64,000 nt of DNA from Raineyella fluvialis (GCF_009646095.1 NZ_CP045725.1:2790001-2854000); one strand, 5' to 3'; positions 1-9,306 are shown, counted from the first letter of the stretch. Numbers and translations: made by a program. Notes: generated by a model not told the origin, from the sequence alone.

Positions 1-921
1 CTTGATGACGTTCCAGCCTGCCCCGCGGAAGAAGGACTCCAGGTCCTGGATGACCTTGCCGTTGCCGTCGACCGGCCCGTCGAGCTGCTGCAGGTTGCAG
101 TTGATGACGAAGGTGAGGTTGTCGAGCTCCTCGCGGGCCGCGCGGCCGATGGCGCCGAGGGACTCGGGCTCGCCCATCTCACCGTCGCCGAGGAAGGCCC
201 AGACGTGCTGCTGCGAGGTGTCCTTGATGCCGCGGTTGTGCAGGTAGCGGTTGAACCGGGCCTGGTAGATCGCGTTCAGCGGGCCGATGCCCATCGACAC
301 CGTGGGGAACTCCCAGAACTCCGGCATCAGGCGCGGGTGCGGGTAGGACGACAGCCCGTTGTGCGGCCCGCGCGAGACCTCCTGGCGGAACCCGTCCAGG
401 TCGTACTCGGTCAGTCGGCCCTCGAGGAAGGCGCGGGAGTACATACCGGGCGAGGCGTGGCCCTGGAAGTAGATCTGGTCGCCACCTCCGGGGTGGTCCT
501 TGCCGCGGAAGAAGTGGTTGAAGCCCACCTCGTAGAGGCTGGCGGCGCTCTGGTAGGTGGCGATGTGGCCGCCGACCTCGAGGCCCTTGCGGTTCGCCTT
601 GGACACCATCACGGCGGCGTTCCAGCGCAGGGCCCGACGGATCTCGCGCTCGGTCTCCTCATCTCCCGGGAACAGCGGCTCGTCGGCCGTGCTGATCGTG
701 TTGATGTAGTCCGTGGACCGGAGCGAGGGCAGTCCCACCTGGCGCTGCCGCGCGCGGGCGAGGAGCTCAAGCATGATGTAGCGAGCTCGGTGGGGACCCT
801 TCTGCTCGAGGAGCCCGTCGAAGGAGGAGATCCATTCCTCTGTTTCTTCGGGGTCCACATCGGGGAGCTGGCTGGGGAGGCCCTTGGCGCTGGGCGCCGG
901 GCGGTCACCGGGATTGGCCAT
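1..921 (-). CDS. aceE: Pyruvate dehydrogenase E1 component (homodimeric type), N-terminal part
   Basis: This is the thiamine-diphosphate-dependent E1 subunit, which decarboxylates pyruvate and passes the acetyl group to the lipoyl domain of E2 in the cytoplasmic pyruvate dehydrogenase complex. The first 307 codons are present and the gene runs off the left edge of the window. Residues typical of homodimeric AceE are visible: [20 protein letters not shown] near residue 115, the [13 protein letters not shown] stretch, and the ThDP-binding [10 protein letters not shown] motif near residue 260. The ATG at 919-921 is chosen because it gives the usual start MANPGDRP and follows a purine-rich stretch. 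The gene is divergent from the DUF3052 gene, as in Mycobacterium. Confidence 0.95.
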   Translation of the reverse strand, partial: MANPGDRPAPSAKGLPSQLPDVDPEETEEWISSFDGLLEQKGPHRARYIMLELLARARQRQVGLPSLRSTDYINTISTADEPLFPGDEETEREIRRALRWNAAVMVSKANRKGLEVGGHIATYQSAASLYEVGFNHFFRGKDHPGGGDQIYFQGHASPGMYSRAFLEGRLTEYDLDGFRQEVSRGPHNGLSSYPHPRLMPEFWEFPTVSMGIGPLNAIYQARFNRYLHNRGIKDTSQQHVWAFLGDGEMGEPESLGAIGRAAREELDNLTFVINCNLQQLDGPVDGNGKVIQDLESFFRGAGWNVIK

Positions 922-1164
922 GCATCGTCCTATCCGTTCATGCCGACCTTGGTCGTCGTCCTGAAATGTCGATCCTTGTGCGATCAGCCACAGCGTACGT
1001 TCGGCGTGCCTCCCCAGCCTAGTGGTCCACTTCGGGCCGTGGGACGGCCTTGGGGACGGGGAAGTCGCGGAGGTGTGGGCGTGACGTCGGGCCTGGGGTC
1101 TGGCAAGGTGGTGTCCACACTTCGTGTGTGCCACTTTGACGTACCAATGAAAGGGGAAACCTCC

Positions 1165-1569
1165 GTGGCCAGCGACGCCGCAGGCCGTCTGGGCCTTGCC
1201 GCCGGCCAGCTCGTTCAGGAGCTGGGCTGGGATGAGGACGTGGACGACACGTTACGCATCGCGATCGAGGACGCCGTTGACGGCGAACTCGTCGAGGACG
1301 CCGTCGAGGCGGTCGATGTCGTGTTGTTGTGGTGGCGGGACAGTGACGGCGACATCGCCGACGGTCTCGTCGACGCGTTGACGGACCTCAAGAACGATGG
1401 GGTGATCTGGCTGCTGACCCCGAAGGTCGGTCGGGACGGGCACGTCGATCCCGCCGACATCGCCGAGGCGGCGCTGACGTCAGGGCTCGCCCAGACGTCC
1501 ACCACCACCAGCATCTCGGGCGACTGGAGTGCCAGCAAGCTCGTGCGTCCGCGGGGCAGCCGGCGCTGA
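1165..1569 (+). CDS. DUF3052 family protein
   Basis: This is a 134-residue acidic cytoplasmic protein of unknown function, restricted to actinobacteria. It matches the DUF3052 pattern: an N-terminal [18 protein letters not shown] stretch, a central [14 protein letters not shown] segment, and a C-terminal [11 protein letters not shown] tail. The GTG at 1165 is preferred over the in-frame ATG at 1147 because an AAGGGGA ribosome-binding site lies just upstream of it. The order aceE (divergent), DUF3052, AhpE-like peroxiredoxin is the same as in Mycobacterium (Rv2241, Rv2239c, Rv2238c). This supports the assignment but not a function. Confidence 0.85.
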   Translation: MASDAAGRLGLAAGQLVQELGWDEDVDDTLRIAIEDAVDGELVEDAVEAVDVVLLWWRDSDGDIADGLVDALTDLKNDGVIWLLTPKVGRDGHVDPADIAEAALTSGLAQTSTTTSISGDWSASKLVRPRGSRR

Positions 1570-1585
1570 TGCTGCCGCCGTCCCC

Positions 1586-2041
1586 GTGGTCGGGCGGGTG
1601 GTCCCGGAGTTCCACGGCTTTGACCAGCGCGGGGATGATTTCGATCTGAGTGCGTGGCGCGGTCGCCCGGTGCTGCTGTTCTTCTTCGCCTTCGCCTTCA
1701 GCTCCGTCTGTCGTGACGAGCTGGAGAACCTCCGCGACATGGCGTATCTGTTCGACGCGGCCGGCTGCCGGATCGTGGCCGTGTCGACGGACACCACGTT
1801 CGCCCTGCGCGAGCTCGACCGGCAGTTGGGGCTGGGGTTCAGCCTGGTCTCCGACCACTGGCCGCACGGGTCCATCGGGCGTGCCTACGGTGCGTTCGAC
1901 GACAGGTTGGGCTGTGACCGTCGGCAGTCGTTCCTGCTCGGGCCGGACGGCACACTGGTCTGGAACAAGGAGGGGGACTTGCCGTCGATACGCGACATCG
2001 GCGAACACCTGTCCGCCGTCCACTACCATTTCCCGCAGTGA
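1586..2041 (+). CDS. AhpE-like peroxiredoxin with altered active-site motif
   Basis: This is a thioredoxin-fold peroxiredoxin of about 152 residues, the length of mycobacterial AhpE. Those proteins reduce peroxides through one peroxidatic cysteine. The cysteine is kept (FAFSSVC, near residue 38), as are the downstream SDHWPHGSIGRAYG and SFLLGPDGTLVW segments. The usual PxxxTxxC signature instead reads AxxxSxxC: the proline is alanine and the threonine is serine. The start is uncertain. In-frame GTG codons lie at 1529 and 1586. The ATG at 1569 would overlap the DUF3052 stop as TGATG, but it is in frame only if the C run at 1582-1585 has lost one base, as happens elsewhere in this window. Confidence 0.8.
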   Translation: MVGRVVPEFHGFDQRGDDFDLSAWRGRPVLLFFFAFAFSSVCRDELENLRDMAYLFDAAGCRIVAVSTDTTFALRELDRQLGLGFSLVSDHWPHGSIGRAYGAFDDRLGCDRRQSFLLGPDGTLVWNKEGDLPSIRDIGEHLSAVHYHFPQ

Positions 2042-2048
2042 TTGCGGT

Positions 2049-2054
2049 TATAGT
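2049..2054 (+). promoter_or_regulatory. Likely -10 element for tRNA-Val
   Basis: A TATAGT hexamer lies in the gap between the peroxiredoxin stop and the tRNA. Transcription would start near 2061, about 24 bases before the mature 5' end. No convincing -35 element is seen. Confidence 0.5.
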
Positions 2055-2084
2055 TTCTGCTTGCCCATCGGGGTGTACGAATCG

Positions 2085-2161
2085 GGGCGCATAGCTCAGT
2101 TGGTCAGAGCGCCTGCCTTACAAGCAGGATGTCGGGGGTTCAAGTCCCTCTGCGCCCACCA
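2085..2161 (+). tRNA. tRNA-Val (anticodon TAC)
   Basis: This is a complete cloverleaf. The 7-bp acceptor stem pairs GGGCGCA with TGCGCCC. The D arm is GCTC...GAGC. The anticodon stem CCTGC/GCAGG encloses loop CTTACAA, giving anticodon TAC, which reads GTA valine codons. The T arm carries GGTTCAAGTCC. Discriminator A is followed by an encoded CCA at 2159-2161. Confidence 0.96.
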
Positions 2162-2342
2162 TTGCCGCGAGTGCTGCCTGCCTCCTCGTGTTTCGTTCGC
2201 GCTCAGGCGGGTCCGTCCGGGTGGGCTTATGATGAGTGACGGAGATCACACGAGTACGGGTGGGCCGTGGGGTCGTCTCCCACGCCACTCTGCCGAAGGC
2301 AGCCATCGCTGTCCTCAGGTCACCGCGTTCAGCGAGGCAACC

Positions 2343-2945
2343 ATGTACGCCAGAGTGTCCAATCAGAAGGTTCCTTTCGACAGGGACGACATCGTCACGC
2401 AGATCCGCTCGGTCGTCGACAAGCTCAATGACCAACGGGGGTTCGTCATGTTCTCGAGCAGCTACGACCATGAGGCCGGGATCCTGGGTGCCATGAGCGT
2501 GTGGGAGACCGAGGACGATTTCCGGGCCAGCCTCGGCACGACGCTCGCCGCGCGCTCCGAAGCCCTGTCGGCTCTGGGTGGCCAGGCCCTCGACGAACCC
2601 CGTATGTACGAGGTCGTCTTCTCCGAACTCAATGGCGGGCCCGCTCCGGGGGCGATGCTCATGCTGACGCCGGGCAACGTGGAGGCGGCCAACTTCGACA
2701 GCGCAATGGCAGACTTCCGTGACCGGGTCGTGCCGAGGCTCAAGCAGTTGCCCGGATTCCTGGGAGTCCAGCAGCTCGTCGACCGGACCACCGGGGAAGG
2801 GATGACGGGCACCGTCTGGAAGGACTCCGAGTCGTTGGAGAAGGCCTGGGAGGCGACGGAACCGATGCGCGCCAAGAGCGCCGCCCAAGGGGTGGCCTTC
2901 GGTACGTCGTCACGCCGGGAGGTGCTCTTCGCGACGACCAGGTGA
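2343..2945 (+). CDS. Antibiotic-biosynthesis-monooxygenase-fold protein, tandem domains
   Basis: This hypothetical protein of 200 residues appears to hold two ferredoxin-like dimeric alpha/beta-barrel (ABM-type) halves. The first half begins MYARVSNQKVPF and includes the GFVMFSSSYDHEAGILGAMS stretch. The second runs from about residue 100 through VVPRLKQLPGFLGVQQLVDR to the C-terminus. Such folds occur in heme-degrading and quinol monooxygenases, but no heme or substrate residues can be assigned here. The ATG at 2343 is chosen because the recognisable fold begins there. An upstream ATG pair at 2229-2234 is in frame but adds unconserved sequence. A TATGAT -10-like element lies at 2228-2233, implying a leader of about 100 bases. 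Confidence 0.6.
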   Translation: MYARVSNQKVPFDRDDIVTQIRSVVDKLNDQRGFVMFSSSYDHEAGILGAMSVWETEDDFRASLGTTLAARSEALSALGGQALDEPRMYEVVFSELNGGPAPGAMLMLTPGNVEAANFDSAMADFRDRVVPRLKQLPGFLGVQQLVDRTTGEGMTGTVWKDSESLEKAWEATEPMRAKSAAQGVAFGTSSRREVLFATTR

Positions 2946-2999
2946 CGGGCCTTTCTCAGCGGAGCCGTCCCGGTGGTCGGGTGCGTCACCATGGAGGTC

Positions 3000-3650
3000 A
3001 TGACCACCGAATGGCCCGATATCGCCCCGATCCGCACTGCCGTCGCCCCCCGCTCCGAGGGTCCTGACGGGCGGCCCCTGCTTCTGCTGCTGCACGGCTT
3101 CGGGTCGAACGAGAACGACCTGCCCGGGATCGTCCCGCACCTGGGCGCCGGCTGGGACTGGGTGTCCTTGCGCGGGCCGTACGACACCGACGGAGGTGGA
3201 GCGGCCTGGTTCCCGATCAGCGTCCCGGGGCGCCCGGAGCGGGGCCCGGTGGAGGCTGCCGTGGCCGGATTGTTGGCCTGGCTCGACGCGGCCACGCAGG
3301 GCCAGCCGATCGTTCCGGTCGGGTTCTCCCAGGGCGGGATGATGGTCACCGAACTGCTCCGTCACCGTCCGGAGGCCTTCCCGGGTGGGGTCGTGATGTC
3401 CGGCTTCGTGGCGCCCGAGCCGATGCCCGGTGACGACCGGCTGGCGGAGCGCAGGCCCCCGCTGTTCTTCGGACGGGGGGAGGAGGACCGGGGCATCATC
3501 CCGCTCGAGGCGTTCGAACGGACCGCGGCCTGGGCCGAGGGCCACACCACCCCGACGGTCCGGGTCTACCCCGGACTGGGCCACGCCATCATCGGTGAGG
3601 AACTCGCGGACGTGGCGGCGTTCCTGGATGGTCTGGGCCTCACCGAGTGA
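3000..3650 (+). CDS. Alpha/beta hydrolase, carboxylesterase/phospholipase type
   Basis: This is a cytoplasmic serine hydrolase of about 216 residues in the Abhydrolase_2 (carboxylesterase/lysophospholipase) group. The oxyanion segment LLLLHGFGSNEND is near the N-terminus. The nucleophile elbow GFSQGG is near residue 107, an acidic GRGEEDRGI stretch supplies the likely aspartate, and GLGHAI supplies the histidine, so the triad looks intact. ATG codons at 2991 and 3000 are both possible. The GGAGG at 2993-2997 sits very close to the second one. The substrate cannot be told from sequence. The gene converges on the peptidase-E-like gene across a hairpin. Confidence 0.8.
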   Translation: MTTEWPDIAPIRTAVAPRSEGPDGRPLLLLLHGFGSNENDLPGIVPHLGAGWDWVSLRGPYDTDGGGAAWFPISVPGRPERGPVEAAVAGLLAWLDAATQGQPIVPVGFSQGGMMVTELLRHRPEAFPGGVVMSGFVAPEPMPGDDRLAERRPPLFFGRGEEDRGIIPLEAFERTAAWAEGHTTPTVRVYPGLGHAIIGEELADVAAFLDGLGLTE

Positions 3651-3655
3651 GTCGC

Positions 3656-3698
3656 GAACGGCCGGTGGCGGACCTCCAAGGCCCGTCGCCGGCCGTTC
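3656..3698. terminator. Hairpin between convergent genes
   Basis: Inverted arms at 3656-3671 and 3683-3698 pair over 10 contiguous bases (GAACGGCCGG with CCGGCCGTTC; the stem includes further G:C pairs with two mismatches). The hairpin sits between convergent stops, so a bidirectional terminator is likely. There is no U tract. Confidence 0.5.
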
Positions 3699-3713
3699 AG
3701 TGTGACAGGAGGG

Positions 3714-4429
3714 TCAGAGGACGCGCATCCGCTCGCCGTTGATGTAGACGCCGGAGGAGGTGGGCTCCTCGGTGCCCTCCACCCGGTAGACCTTGGCCTC
3801 GGTGTCCTCGGCCAGGAAGGCCTTCGGCTTGCCGCCGACCCAGTGGATCGCCGCACCGTCGTCGACGCCGTAACCGCTGGGCAGGCTGCCCTCGCCGATC
3901 GCCTCGGCGAAGATCGGGGCGCGGTCGCCCTCGGAGTGGTAGTGCGAGCAGAAGGATCCGGGCAGCACGCCAAGGCCACCCTTCCAGGCCAGGATGGGGC
4001 CGAACGAATCCGTGGTGGACCCCTCGTAGAAGGCACCGCCGCCGGCGGCGTAGCCCGCGATGACGACATCGCGATCCGACTCGATCATCCGACGCAATCG
4101 GGCGGACACCCCGTGGGCCTCCCAGAGTGCGAGCAGGTTCACGGTCAGCCCGCCACCGACCACCACCACGTCGGCCTCCTCCAGGCGCGACACCGAGCGA
4201 GCCGCGTCATGCCAGAGCGTGGCGACGATCGGGCGAATGCCGAGGGCGCCGTACGCCGTGAGGAACCTGTTGATGTAGCGCGGGTCGTCGGCCGACGCCG
4301 TGGGGAGGAAGCAGACCACCGGATTCGGCTTGCCCGCAAGGTCCACCACGTACTTGTCCAGCTTCGTTGCTGCACCGGTGGGCGATGTGGAGAAGCCCCC
4401 GCCCCCATGGTCACGATGTGAGTCGTCAT
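3714..4429 (-). CDS. Peptidase E (S51)-like protein, frameshifted, nucleophile serine replaced
   Basis: This 238-codon reading frame (after repair) belongs to the peptidase S51 / type-1 glutamine-amidotransferase-like family, which normally cleaves Asp-X dipeptides. The family stretches [33 protein letters not shown] and SHYHSEG are clear. The nucleophile elbow, normally G-x-S-A-G, reads G-Y-A-A-G here, so the catalytic serine is alanine. The natural start MTTHIVTMG at 4429 is out of frame with the body. Adding one base to the C runs at 4396-4406 restores the expected MGGGGFS opening. As given, an internal start at 4349 would drop about 26 residues. The protein is probably non-hydrolytic or works by another chemistry. 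Confidence 0.8.
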
Positions 4430-4498
4430 GGGGTCAGCTTCTCATGGGGCCGGCTCGCCGACGGCGGGAGTCGTGGCGGCGTTATAGACTTCACGTTC

Positions 4499-5613
4499 GT
4501 GGCAGCCGCAGACATCAACGAGACCATCGCCGACCTCGAGCGTGCCCTCGGGCAGATCGAAGCGGTGTCCGACCCGGCCGCCATGCGAGGCGAGATCGCC
4601 GAGCTCGAGGAGCAGGTCTCGGCCCCGACCTGTGGAACGACCAGGAGAACGCTCAGCGGGTCACGTCCCGCCTGTCGGCATTGCAGGCCGAGGTGAAGCG
4701 CCTCAGCGGTCTGCGCCAGCGCCTCGAGGACCTCTCGGTGATGGTCGAACTGGCCGAGGAGGAGAACGACGCCTCGGTCCTGGACGACGCCCAGAAGGAG
4801 GCCGACGCCCTGCGCGAGACCCTCGACGCGCTCGAGGTGCGCACCCTGCTGTCGGGGGAGTACGACGAGCGGGATGCGGTCGTGACCATCCGTTCCGAGG
4901 CCGGTGGCGTCGATGCAGCGGACTTCGCCGAGATGCTGATGCGGATGTACCTGCGCTGGTGTGAGCGGCACGCCTACTCGACCGAGGTCTACGACATCTC
5001 GTACGCCGAAGAAGCCGGCATCAAGTCCGCCACCTTCCAGGTGAAGGCGCCGTACGCGTACGGCACCCTCTCGGTCGAGCAGGGCACCCACCGGCTGGTC
5101 CGCATCTCCCCGTTCGACAACCAAGGGCGCCGCCAGACCTCCTTCGCCGGCGTGGAGGTGTTGCCGGTGGTGGAGGAGACCGACCACATCGACATCCCGG
5201 AGCAGGACATCCGCGTGGACGTCTTCCGCTCCTCGGGCCCGGGTGGCCAGTCGGTCAACACGACCGACTCGGCGGTCCGGATCACCCACCTGCCCACCGG
5301 CCTGGTCGTCTCCTGCCAGAACGAGAAGTCCCAGATCCAGAACAAGGCGGCGGCCCTGCGGGTGCTGCAGGCCCGGCTGCTGGAGAAGGCGCGCAAGGAC
5401 CGCGAAGCCGAGATGAACGCGCTGAAGAGCGACGGCGGCAACTCCTGGGGCTCCCAGATGCGCTCCTACGTCCTCCACCCCTACCAGATGGTGAAGGACC
5501 TGCGCACCGACTTCGAGGTCGGCAACCCGGACGGCGTCTTCGACGGTGACATCGACGACTTCATCGACGCCGGGATCCGGTGGCGCAAGCAGCAGGAGCA
5601 GCTCACCGCCTGA
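4499..5613 (+). CDS. prfB: Peptide chain release factor 2 (one apparent frameshift)
   Basis: RF2 recognises UGA and UAA stop codons and triggers peptidyl-tRNA hydrolysis. The SPF anticodon-like tripeptide is in RISPFD, and the catalytic GGQ is in [14 protein letters not shown]. The frame breaks at the C run 4623-4626: one added C joins QVSAP to [10 protein letters not shown]. This is not the classical prfB programmed frameshift, because there is no in-frame UGA at the slip site and the break falls about 43 codons in. An assembly error is favoured. GTG 4499 is taken as the start, 8 bases after a TAGACT -10-like element (4485-4490), so the message is probably leaderless. Repaired length is 371 residues. 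Confidence 0.93.
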
Positions 5614-5726
5614 CCGCCGACGGCGTGACGCGCCCGGCGATTCTGGTTGCCGGGAAAGGGCGGCGTGCCCGGCTTAGACTCGGCGCGGGCCACCCTTCCC
5701 CCTGTCCTCCAGCCGGCCCGCCTGCC

Positions 5727-6416
5727 ATGATTCGTTTTGACAACGTCAGCAAGAAGTACCCGGGGCAGACGCGCGCTGCCCTGAGGAACGTCACCCTCGA
5801 CATCGACACCGGCGAGTTCGTCTTCCTGGTCGGCCGCTCCGGCTCCGGGAAGTCCACCTTCGTCCGGCTCGTCCTGCGGGAGCTACGGCCGACGCGCGGT
5901 GCCGTCCTCGTCGACGGCAGGGACACCTCCGGGCTGCCCGCCTGGCGCGTGCCCAAACTGCGCCGCCAGATCGGAACGGTCTTCCAGGACTTCCGTCTTC
6001 TGCCGGGCAAGACCGTCCGCGAGAACGTGGCGTTCGCCCTGCAGGTGACCGGCTACTCACGCCGTGACATCCGCACCCTCGTGCCCGCGTCGCTCGAGAT
6101 GGTCGGACTGGCCGACAAGCAGGACCGGCTGACCGACGAACTCTCCGGCGGGGAACAGCAGCGGGTGGCCATCGCCCGCGCCGTGGTGAACCGACCGAAG
6201 ATCCTCATCGCCGATGAGCCCACCGGCAATCTCGACCCGACCACGAGCGTCGGCATCATGAAGGTCCTCGACCGGATCAACCGGCTCGGGACGACCGTGG
6301 TGATGGCCACCCATGACTCCACCATCGTCGACCAGCTGCGCAAGCGGGTCATCGAGCTCGACGACGGTGACCTGGTCCGTGACCAGGGCAAGGGCACCTA
6401 CGGATACCAGGCCTGA
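5727..6416 (+). CDS. ftsE: Cell-division ABC transporter ATPase FtsE
   Basis: This is a 229-residue ATPase that pairs with FtsX at the division septum and drives activation of periplasmic-side murein hydrolases. Walker [10 protein letters not shown], the Q-loop VFQDFRLL, the signature LSGGEQQR, Walker [13 protein letters not shown] and the H-loop ATHD are all present. The ATG at 5727 gives the canonical [11 protein letters not shown] start. A TAGACT element lies about 50 bases upstream. ftsX follows after 11 bases, so the two are co-transcribed, and the M23 hydrolase they probably control comes next. Confidence 0.96.
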   Translation: MIRFDNVSKKYPGQTRAALRNVTLDIDTGEFVFLVGRSGSGKSTFVRLVLRELRPTRGAVLVDGRDTSGLPAWRVPKLRRQIGTVFQDFRLLPGKTVRENVAFALQVTGYSRRDIRTLVPASLEMVGLADKQDRLTDELSGGEQQRVAIARAVVNRPKILIADEPTGNLDPTTSVGIMKVLDRINRLGTTVVMATHDSTIVDQLRKRVIELDDGDLVRDQGKGTYGYQA

Positions 6417-6427
6417 GGAGGGTGGGG

Positions 6428-7336
6428 ATGCGATTCCGCCATACGCTGTCGGAGACCTTCTCGGGGGTCCGGAACAATGCCTCGATGATGGTCGCGATCA
6501 TCGTGACCATGTGGGTCTCGCTGACCCTGTTCGGCGGCAGCCTGCTCGCCGCGCAGCAGATCCAACTGATGAAGGGGCGCTGGTACGACAAGGTCGAGAT
6601 CTCGATCTTCCTGTGCACCAAGGACACGACGGGCAGCAATTGCACCCCCGGCCAGGACGCGACGCCTCAGCAGATCGCCACCCTCGAGCGGACCCTTCGC
6701 TCCGACCCGGAGGTGAAGGAGGTCTACCACGAGTCGAAACAGCAGGCGTACGACGATTTCGCCGCCAGCTATCAGGAGAGTCCGCTCAAGGGGACACTCA
6801 CGGTGGACCAGATGCAGGAATCGTTCCGGGTGAAGTTGGTCGATCCCGAGCAGTACCGCAGCGTCGTGACCTCGGTGGCGGGAATGCCGGGAGTCCAGGC
6901 GGTGCAGGATCTTCGGGAGATCTTCGACCCGCTCTTCCAATGGCTCCGGACCGCGCAATATCTTGCCCTGGGCACCAGCGGACTGCTGTTGCTGGCCGCG
7001 GCACTGCAGATCGGCAACACCATCCGACTGGCGATCTTCGCCCGGCGCCGCGAGATCGCCATCATGCGCCTGGTCGGTGCCTCCAATACCTACATCACCC
7101 TGCCATTCGTCCTCGAGACGCTCATCGCGGGGGTCGTCGGAGCCCTCTTCGCGGGCGGGACTCTGGTGGCCGGCGTCTATTCGCTCATCATCCGAAAAGC
7201 TGAAGTCTCGATCCAGACTTTGCCCTGGATCGGCTGGTCAGAAACGGCAATTGCGGTCGCGGGACTTGCCATTGTCGCGATTCTGCTCTCTATCATTCCC
7301 ACATTGATAGCAACCACCAAGTATCTGCGCGTGTGA
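6428..7336 (+). CDS. ftsX: Cell-division membrane protein FtsX
   Basis: This is a 302-residue membrane partner of FtsE. It has an N-terminal membrane segment (about residues 20-42), a large extracytoplasmic domain (about 50-165), and three C-terminal membrane segments. The third is followed by the typical tail TTKYLRV. The extracytoplasmic domain carries two cysteines (LCTKDTTGSNCTP) that could form a disulfide. The ATG at 6428 follows a GGAGGG site and is preferred over the GTG at 6422. FtsX passes the ATPase cycle of FtsE to extracytoplasmic hydrolases, and the next gene encodes a suitable one. Confidence 0.95.
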   Translation: MRFRHTLSETFSGVRNNASMMVAIIVTMWVSLTLFGGSLLAAQQIQLMKGRWYDKVEISIFLCTKDTTGSNCTPGQDATPQQIATLERTLRSDPEVKEVYHESKQQAYDDFAASYQESPLKGTLTVDQMQESFRVKLVDPEQYRSVVTSVAGMPGVQAVQDLREIFDPLFQWLRTAQYLALGTSGLLLLAAALQIGNTIRLAIFARRREIAIMRLVGASNTYITLPFVLETLIAGVVGALFAGGTLVAGVYSLIIRKAEVSIQTLPWIGWSETAIAVAGLAIVAILLSIIPTLIATTKYLRV

Positions 7337-7371
7337 TGGGGCACCCGCGCGTCGAGGACAGGGGACAGACA

Positions 7372-8778
7372 GTGACCACGCCTTCACGGGTCCGGGGATG
7401 GGGCCGCCGTTTGGCGGCGGCCGGCCTGGTCGCGGCCCTGGGTCTGGGGTACGCGATCCCCGCCTCGGCCGACCAGCTCGACGACCGCAAACAGCAACTG
7501 ACCACACAACTGGGCGACGCCAACGATGCCCTCGGCGAATCGAGCAAGGCGCTCGAGGATGCCCTCGCCAAGCTGAAGGCCTCGCAGGGCGAGCTCGCCG
7601 CGGCGCAGGCGGCACTCGCCGCGACGCAGGACAAGGTGAGCGCTGCCAAGGCGGAGGACGCCAGGCTCGCCGGTGAGCTGCGCTCCTCGCAGGCGGCATT
7701 GGACGAGGCGACGGGCGCCGTCGAGGCCGGCCACCTGGCCATCGACGCGCAGCGCTCGACGATCGGCGAGATCGCGCGCGATCAGGTCCAGCAGCAGCAC
7801 AACCTGATGGGCGTCGCGGTCCTGGTCCAGCAGGGGTCCGTCGCGGGCTTGCAGACCCGGATCCAACTGTCGACCACGATGATGGAGACCAGCTCGGCCC
7901 AGCTCGAGCGGCTCAACCAGCTCCAGGCCCAGTTGGAGGCCGCCGAGGCGGCCCAGGCCGCCGCGACGGCGAAGGTCGCCGCCGACAGGGCCGCTGCCGC
8001 CCAGGTCGTGGTCTCGCTGAACGCGCTGATGGCGACCCAGACCGATCAGCAGTCGGCGCTGGCCGCTGCGGTGCAGAAGAACCAGTCCGCCCAGGCTGCC
8101 GCCCAGTCCGAGGTGGCCCAGGACACGAAGGCCTACCAGGACCTCTCGAGCGAGCGGGACAAGGTCAACGCCGATATCGCCGCCCGGGACGAGGCCGCCC
8201 GCAAGGCCGCCGAGGCGCAGGCCGAGGCGGACCGCAAGGCCCGTGAGGCGGCCGCGGCCCAGGCCGCCGCCGCTGCGGCCGCCGCCGCGAAGAGCAACTC
8301 GAGCGGCGGCTCGGGCGCCACGGCCACCGCGGGCAGCAAGTCGAGCAGCTCCTCAGCCACGTCGAGCAATCGCGTCTCGTCAGCCGGGCTGGCGTCGCCG
8401 ATCCCCGGCGCGCCCATCACGTCGCCGTACGGCATGCGCGTCCACCCCATCACCGGGGTGTACAAGCTCCACGACGGTACCGACTTCGGCGCCGGCTGTG
8501 GAACGCCGATCCGGGCGGCGGCCGCCGGCAGGGTGACCCAGCGCTACTACAACGCCGGGTACGGCAACCGGCTCTTCCTCGACCACGGCTCGCTCGGCGG
8601 CGCCCGCACTGTCACCTCGTACAACCACCTGTCGAGTTACGCGGTATCGGTGGGTCAGTGGGTCAACCAGGGCCAGGTGATCGGGTACGTGGGGGCGACC
8701 GGCTACGCCACCGGGTGCCACCTGCATTTCATGGTGTGGCGCAACGGCCAGATGGTGAACCCTGCGACGGTTCTCTGA
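7372..8778 (+). CDS. Secreted M23 peptidoglycan hydrolase with coiled coil (EnvC-like)
   Basis: This is a 468-residue exported protein. A signal peptide ends at PASA (residue 33), followed by a long Ala/Glu/Gln-rich coiled coil (about 36-280), a low-complexity Ala/Ser linker, and a C-terminal LytM/M23 endopeptidase domain. The zinc ligands HDGTDFG and HLHF are intact, so it should cleave peptidoglycan cross-bridges itself. The architecture and its place directly after ftsEX match FtsEX-activated hydrolases such as EnvC and PcsB-type proteins. GTG 7372 is chosen for its AGGGGA site. The ATG at 7333 would extend it and overlap ftsX. Confidence 0.9.
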   Translation: MTTPSRVRGWGRRLAAAGLVAALGLGYAIPASADQLDDRKQQLTTQLGDANDALGESSKALEDALAKLKASQGELAAAQAALAATQDKVSAAKAEDARLAGELRSSQAALDEATGAVEAGHLAIDAQRSTIGEIARDQVQQQHNLMGVAVLVQQGSVAGLQTRIQLSTTMMETSSAQLERLNQLQAQLEAAEAAQAAATAKVAADRAAAAQVVVSLNALMATQTDQQSALAAAVQKNQSAQAAAQSEVAQDTKAYQDLSSERDKVNADIAARDEAARKAAEAQAEADRKAREAAAAQAAAAAAAAAKSNSSGGSGATATAGSKSSSSSATSSNRVSSAGLASPIPGAPITSPYGMRVHPITGVYKLHDGTDFGAGCGTPIRAAAAGRVTQRYYNAGYGNRLFLDHGSLGGARTVTSYNHLSSYAVSVGQWVNQGQVIGYVGATGYATGCHLHFMVWRNGQMVNPATVL

Positions 8779-8829
8779 TCCTCAGCCCCGTCTCCCGGCG
8801 TCGCTTGGCGGTTCTGGGATGATGGGGCC

Positions 8830-9306
8830 ATGGTGAAGGAGACGGGGACGAAACTGGTGGCGCAGAACAAGAAGGCGCGCCACGATTACACGATCCACCA
8901 GACCTACGAGGCGGGGATCGTGCTGCAGGGCACAGAGGTCAAGTCGCTCCGCAACGGCCACGCCTCGCTCGTCGACTCCTTCGCGACCGTGGATGACGGC
9001 GAGGTGTGGCTGCGCCAGGCCACCATCCCGGAGTACAGCCACGGCACCTGGACCAATCACTCCGCCCGGCGCACCCGCAAGCTGCTGCTCAACCGCAAGG
9101 AGATCGACCGGATCGAGCGTGACCTCGGAGGCTCCGGGAGCACCTTGGTGCCGCTGAAGATCTACTTCAAGGACGGTTACGCCAAGGTCGAGATCGGCGT
9201 CGCGACGGGCAAGCGCGAGTATGACAAGCGGCAGGCGCTGGCCGAGCGCGATGCCCGCCGCGAGACCGACCGTGCACTGGCCGCCCGTCAGAAGGGCCGC
9301 CGATGA
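8830..9306 (+). CDS. smpB: SsrA-binding protein SmpB
   Basis: This is a 158-residue partner of tmRNA in trans-translation. It carries tmRNA to stalled ribosomes and its C-terminal tail mimics mRNA in the decoding centre. It has the conserved [16 protein letters not shown] and GKREYDKRQ motifs and a basic C-terminus. Its RNA partner ssrA lies 2.7 kb downstream. ATG 8830 is 6 bases after a GATGAT -10-like hexamer, so a leaderless start is possible. It overlaps the next gene by 4 bases (ATGA). Confidence 0.97.
   Translation: MVKETGTKLVAQNKKARHDYTIHQTYEAGIVLQGTEVKSLRNGHASLVDSFATVDDGEVWLRQATIPEYSHGTWTNHSARRTRKLLLNRKEIDRIERDLGGSGSTLVPLKIYFKDGYAKVEIGVATGKREYDKRQALAERDARRETDRALAARQKGRR

Noticed and set aside
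205-1569. A 454-codon plus-strand frame overlapping aceE
   Set aside because: Most of it is the shadow of aceE. Only the last 134 codons (DUF3052) match a real family.
4499-4700. Programmed +1 frameshift in prfB, as in Escherichia coli
   Set aside because: There is no in-frame UGA or CUU-UGA slip site at the break, and the break falls at codon 43 in a C run. It matches the assembly-wide pattern of lost bases.
8181-8360. Ala/Lys/Glu-rich repeat in the M23 hydrolase as a separate repeat element
   Set aside because: It is coiled-coil and linker coding sequence biased to GCC and GCG codons, with no independent repeat structure.
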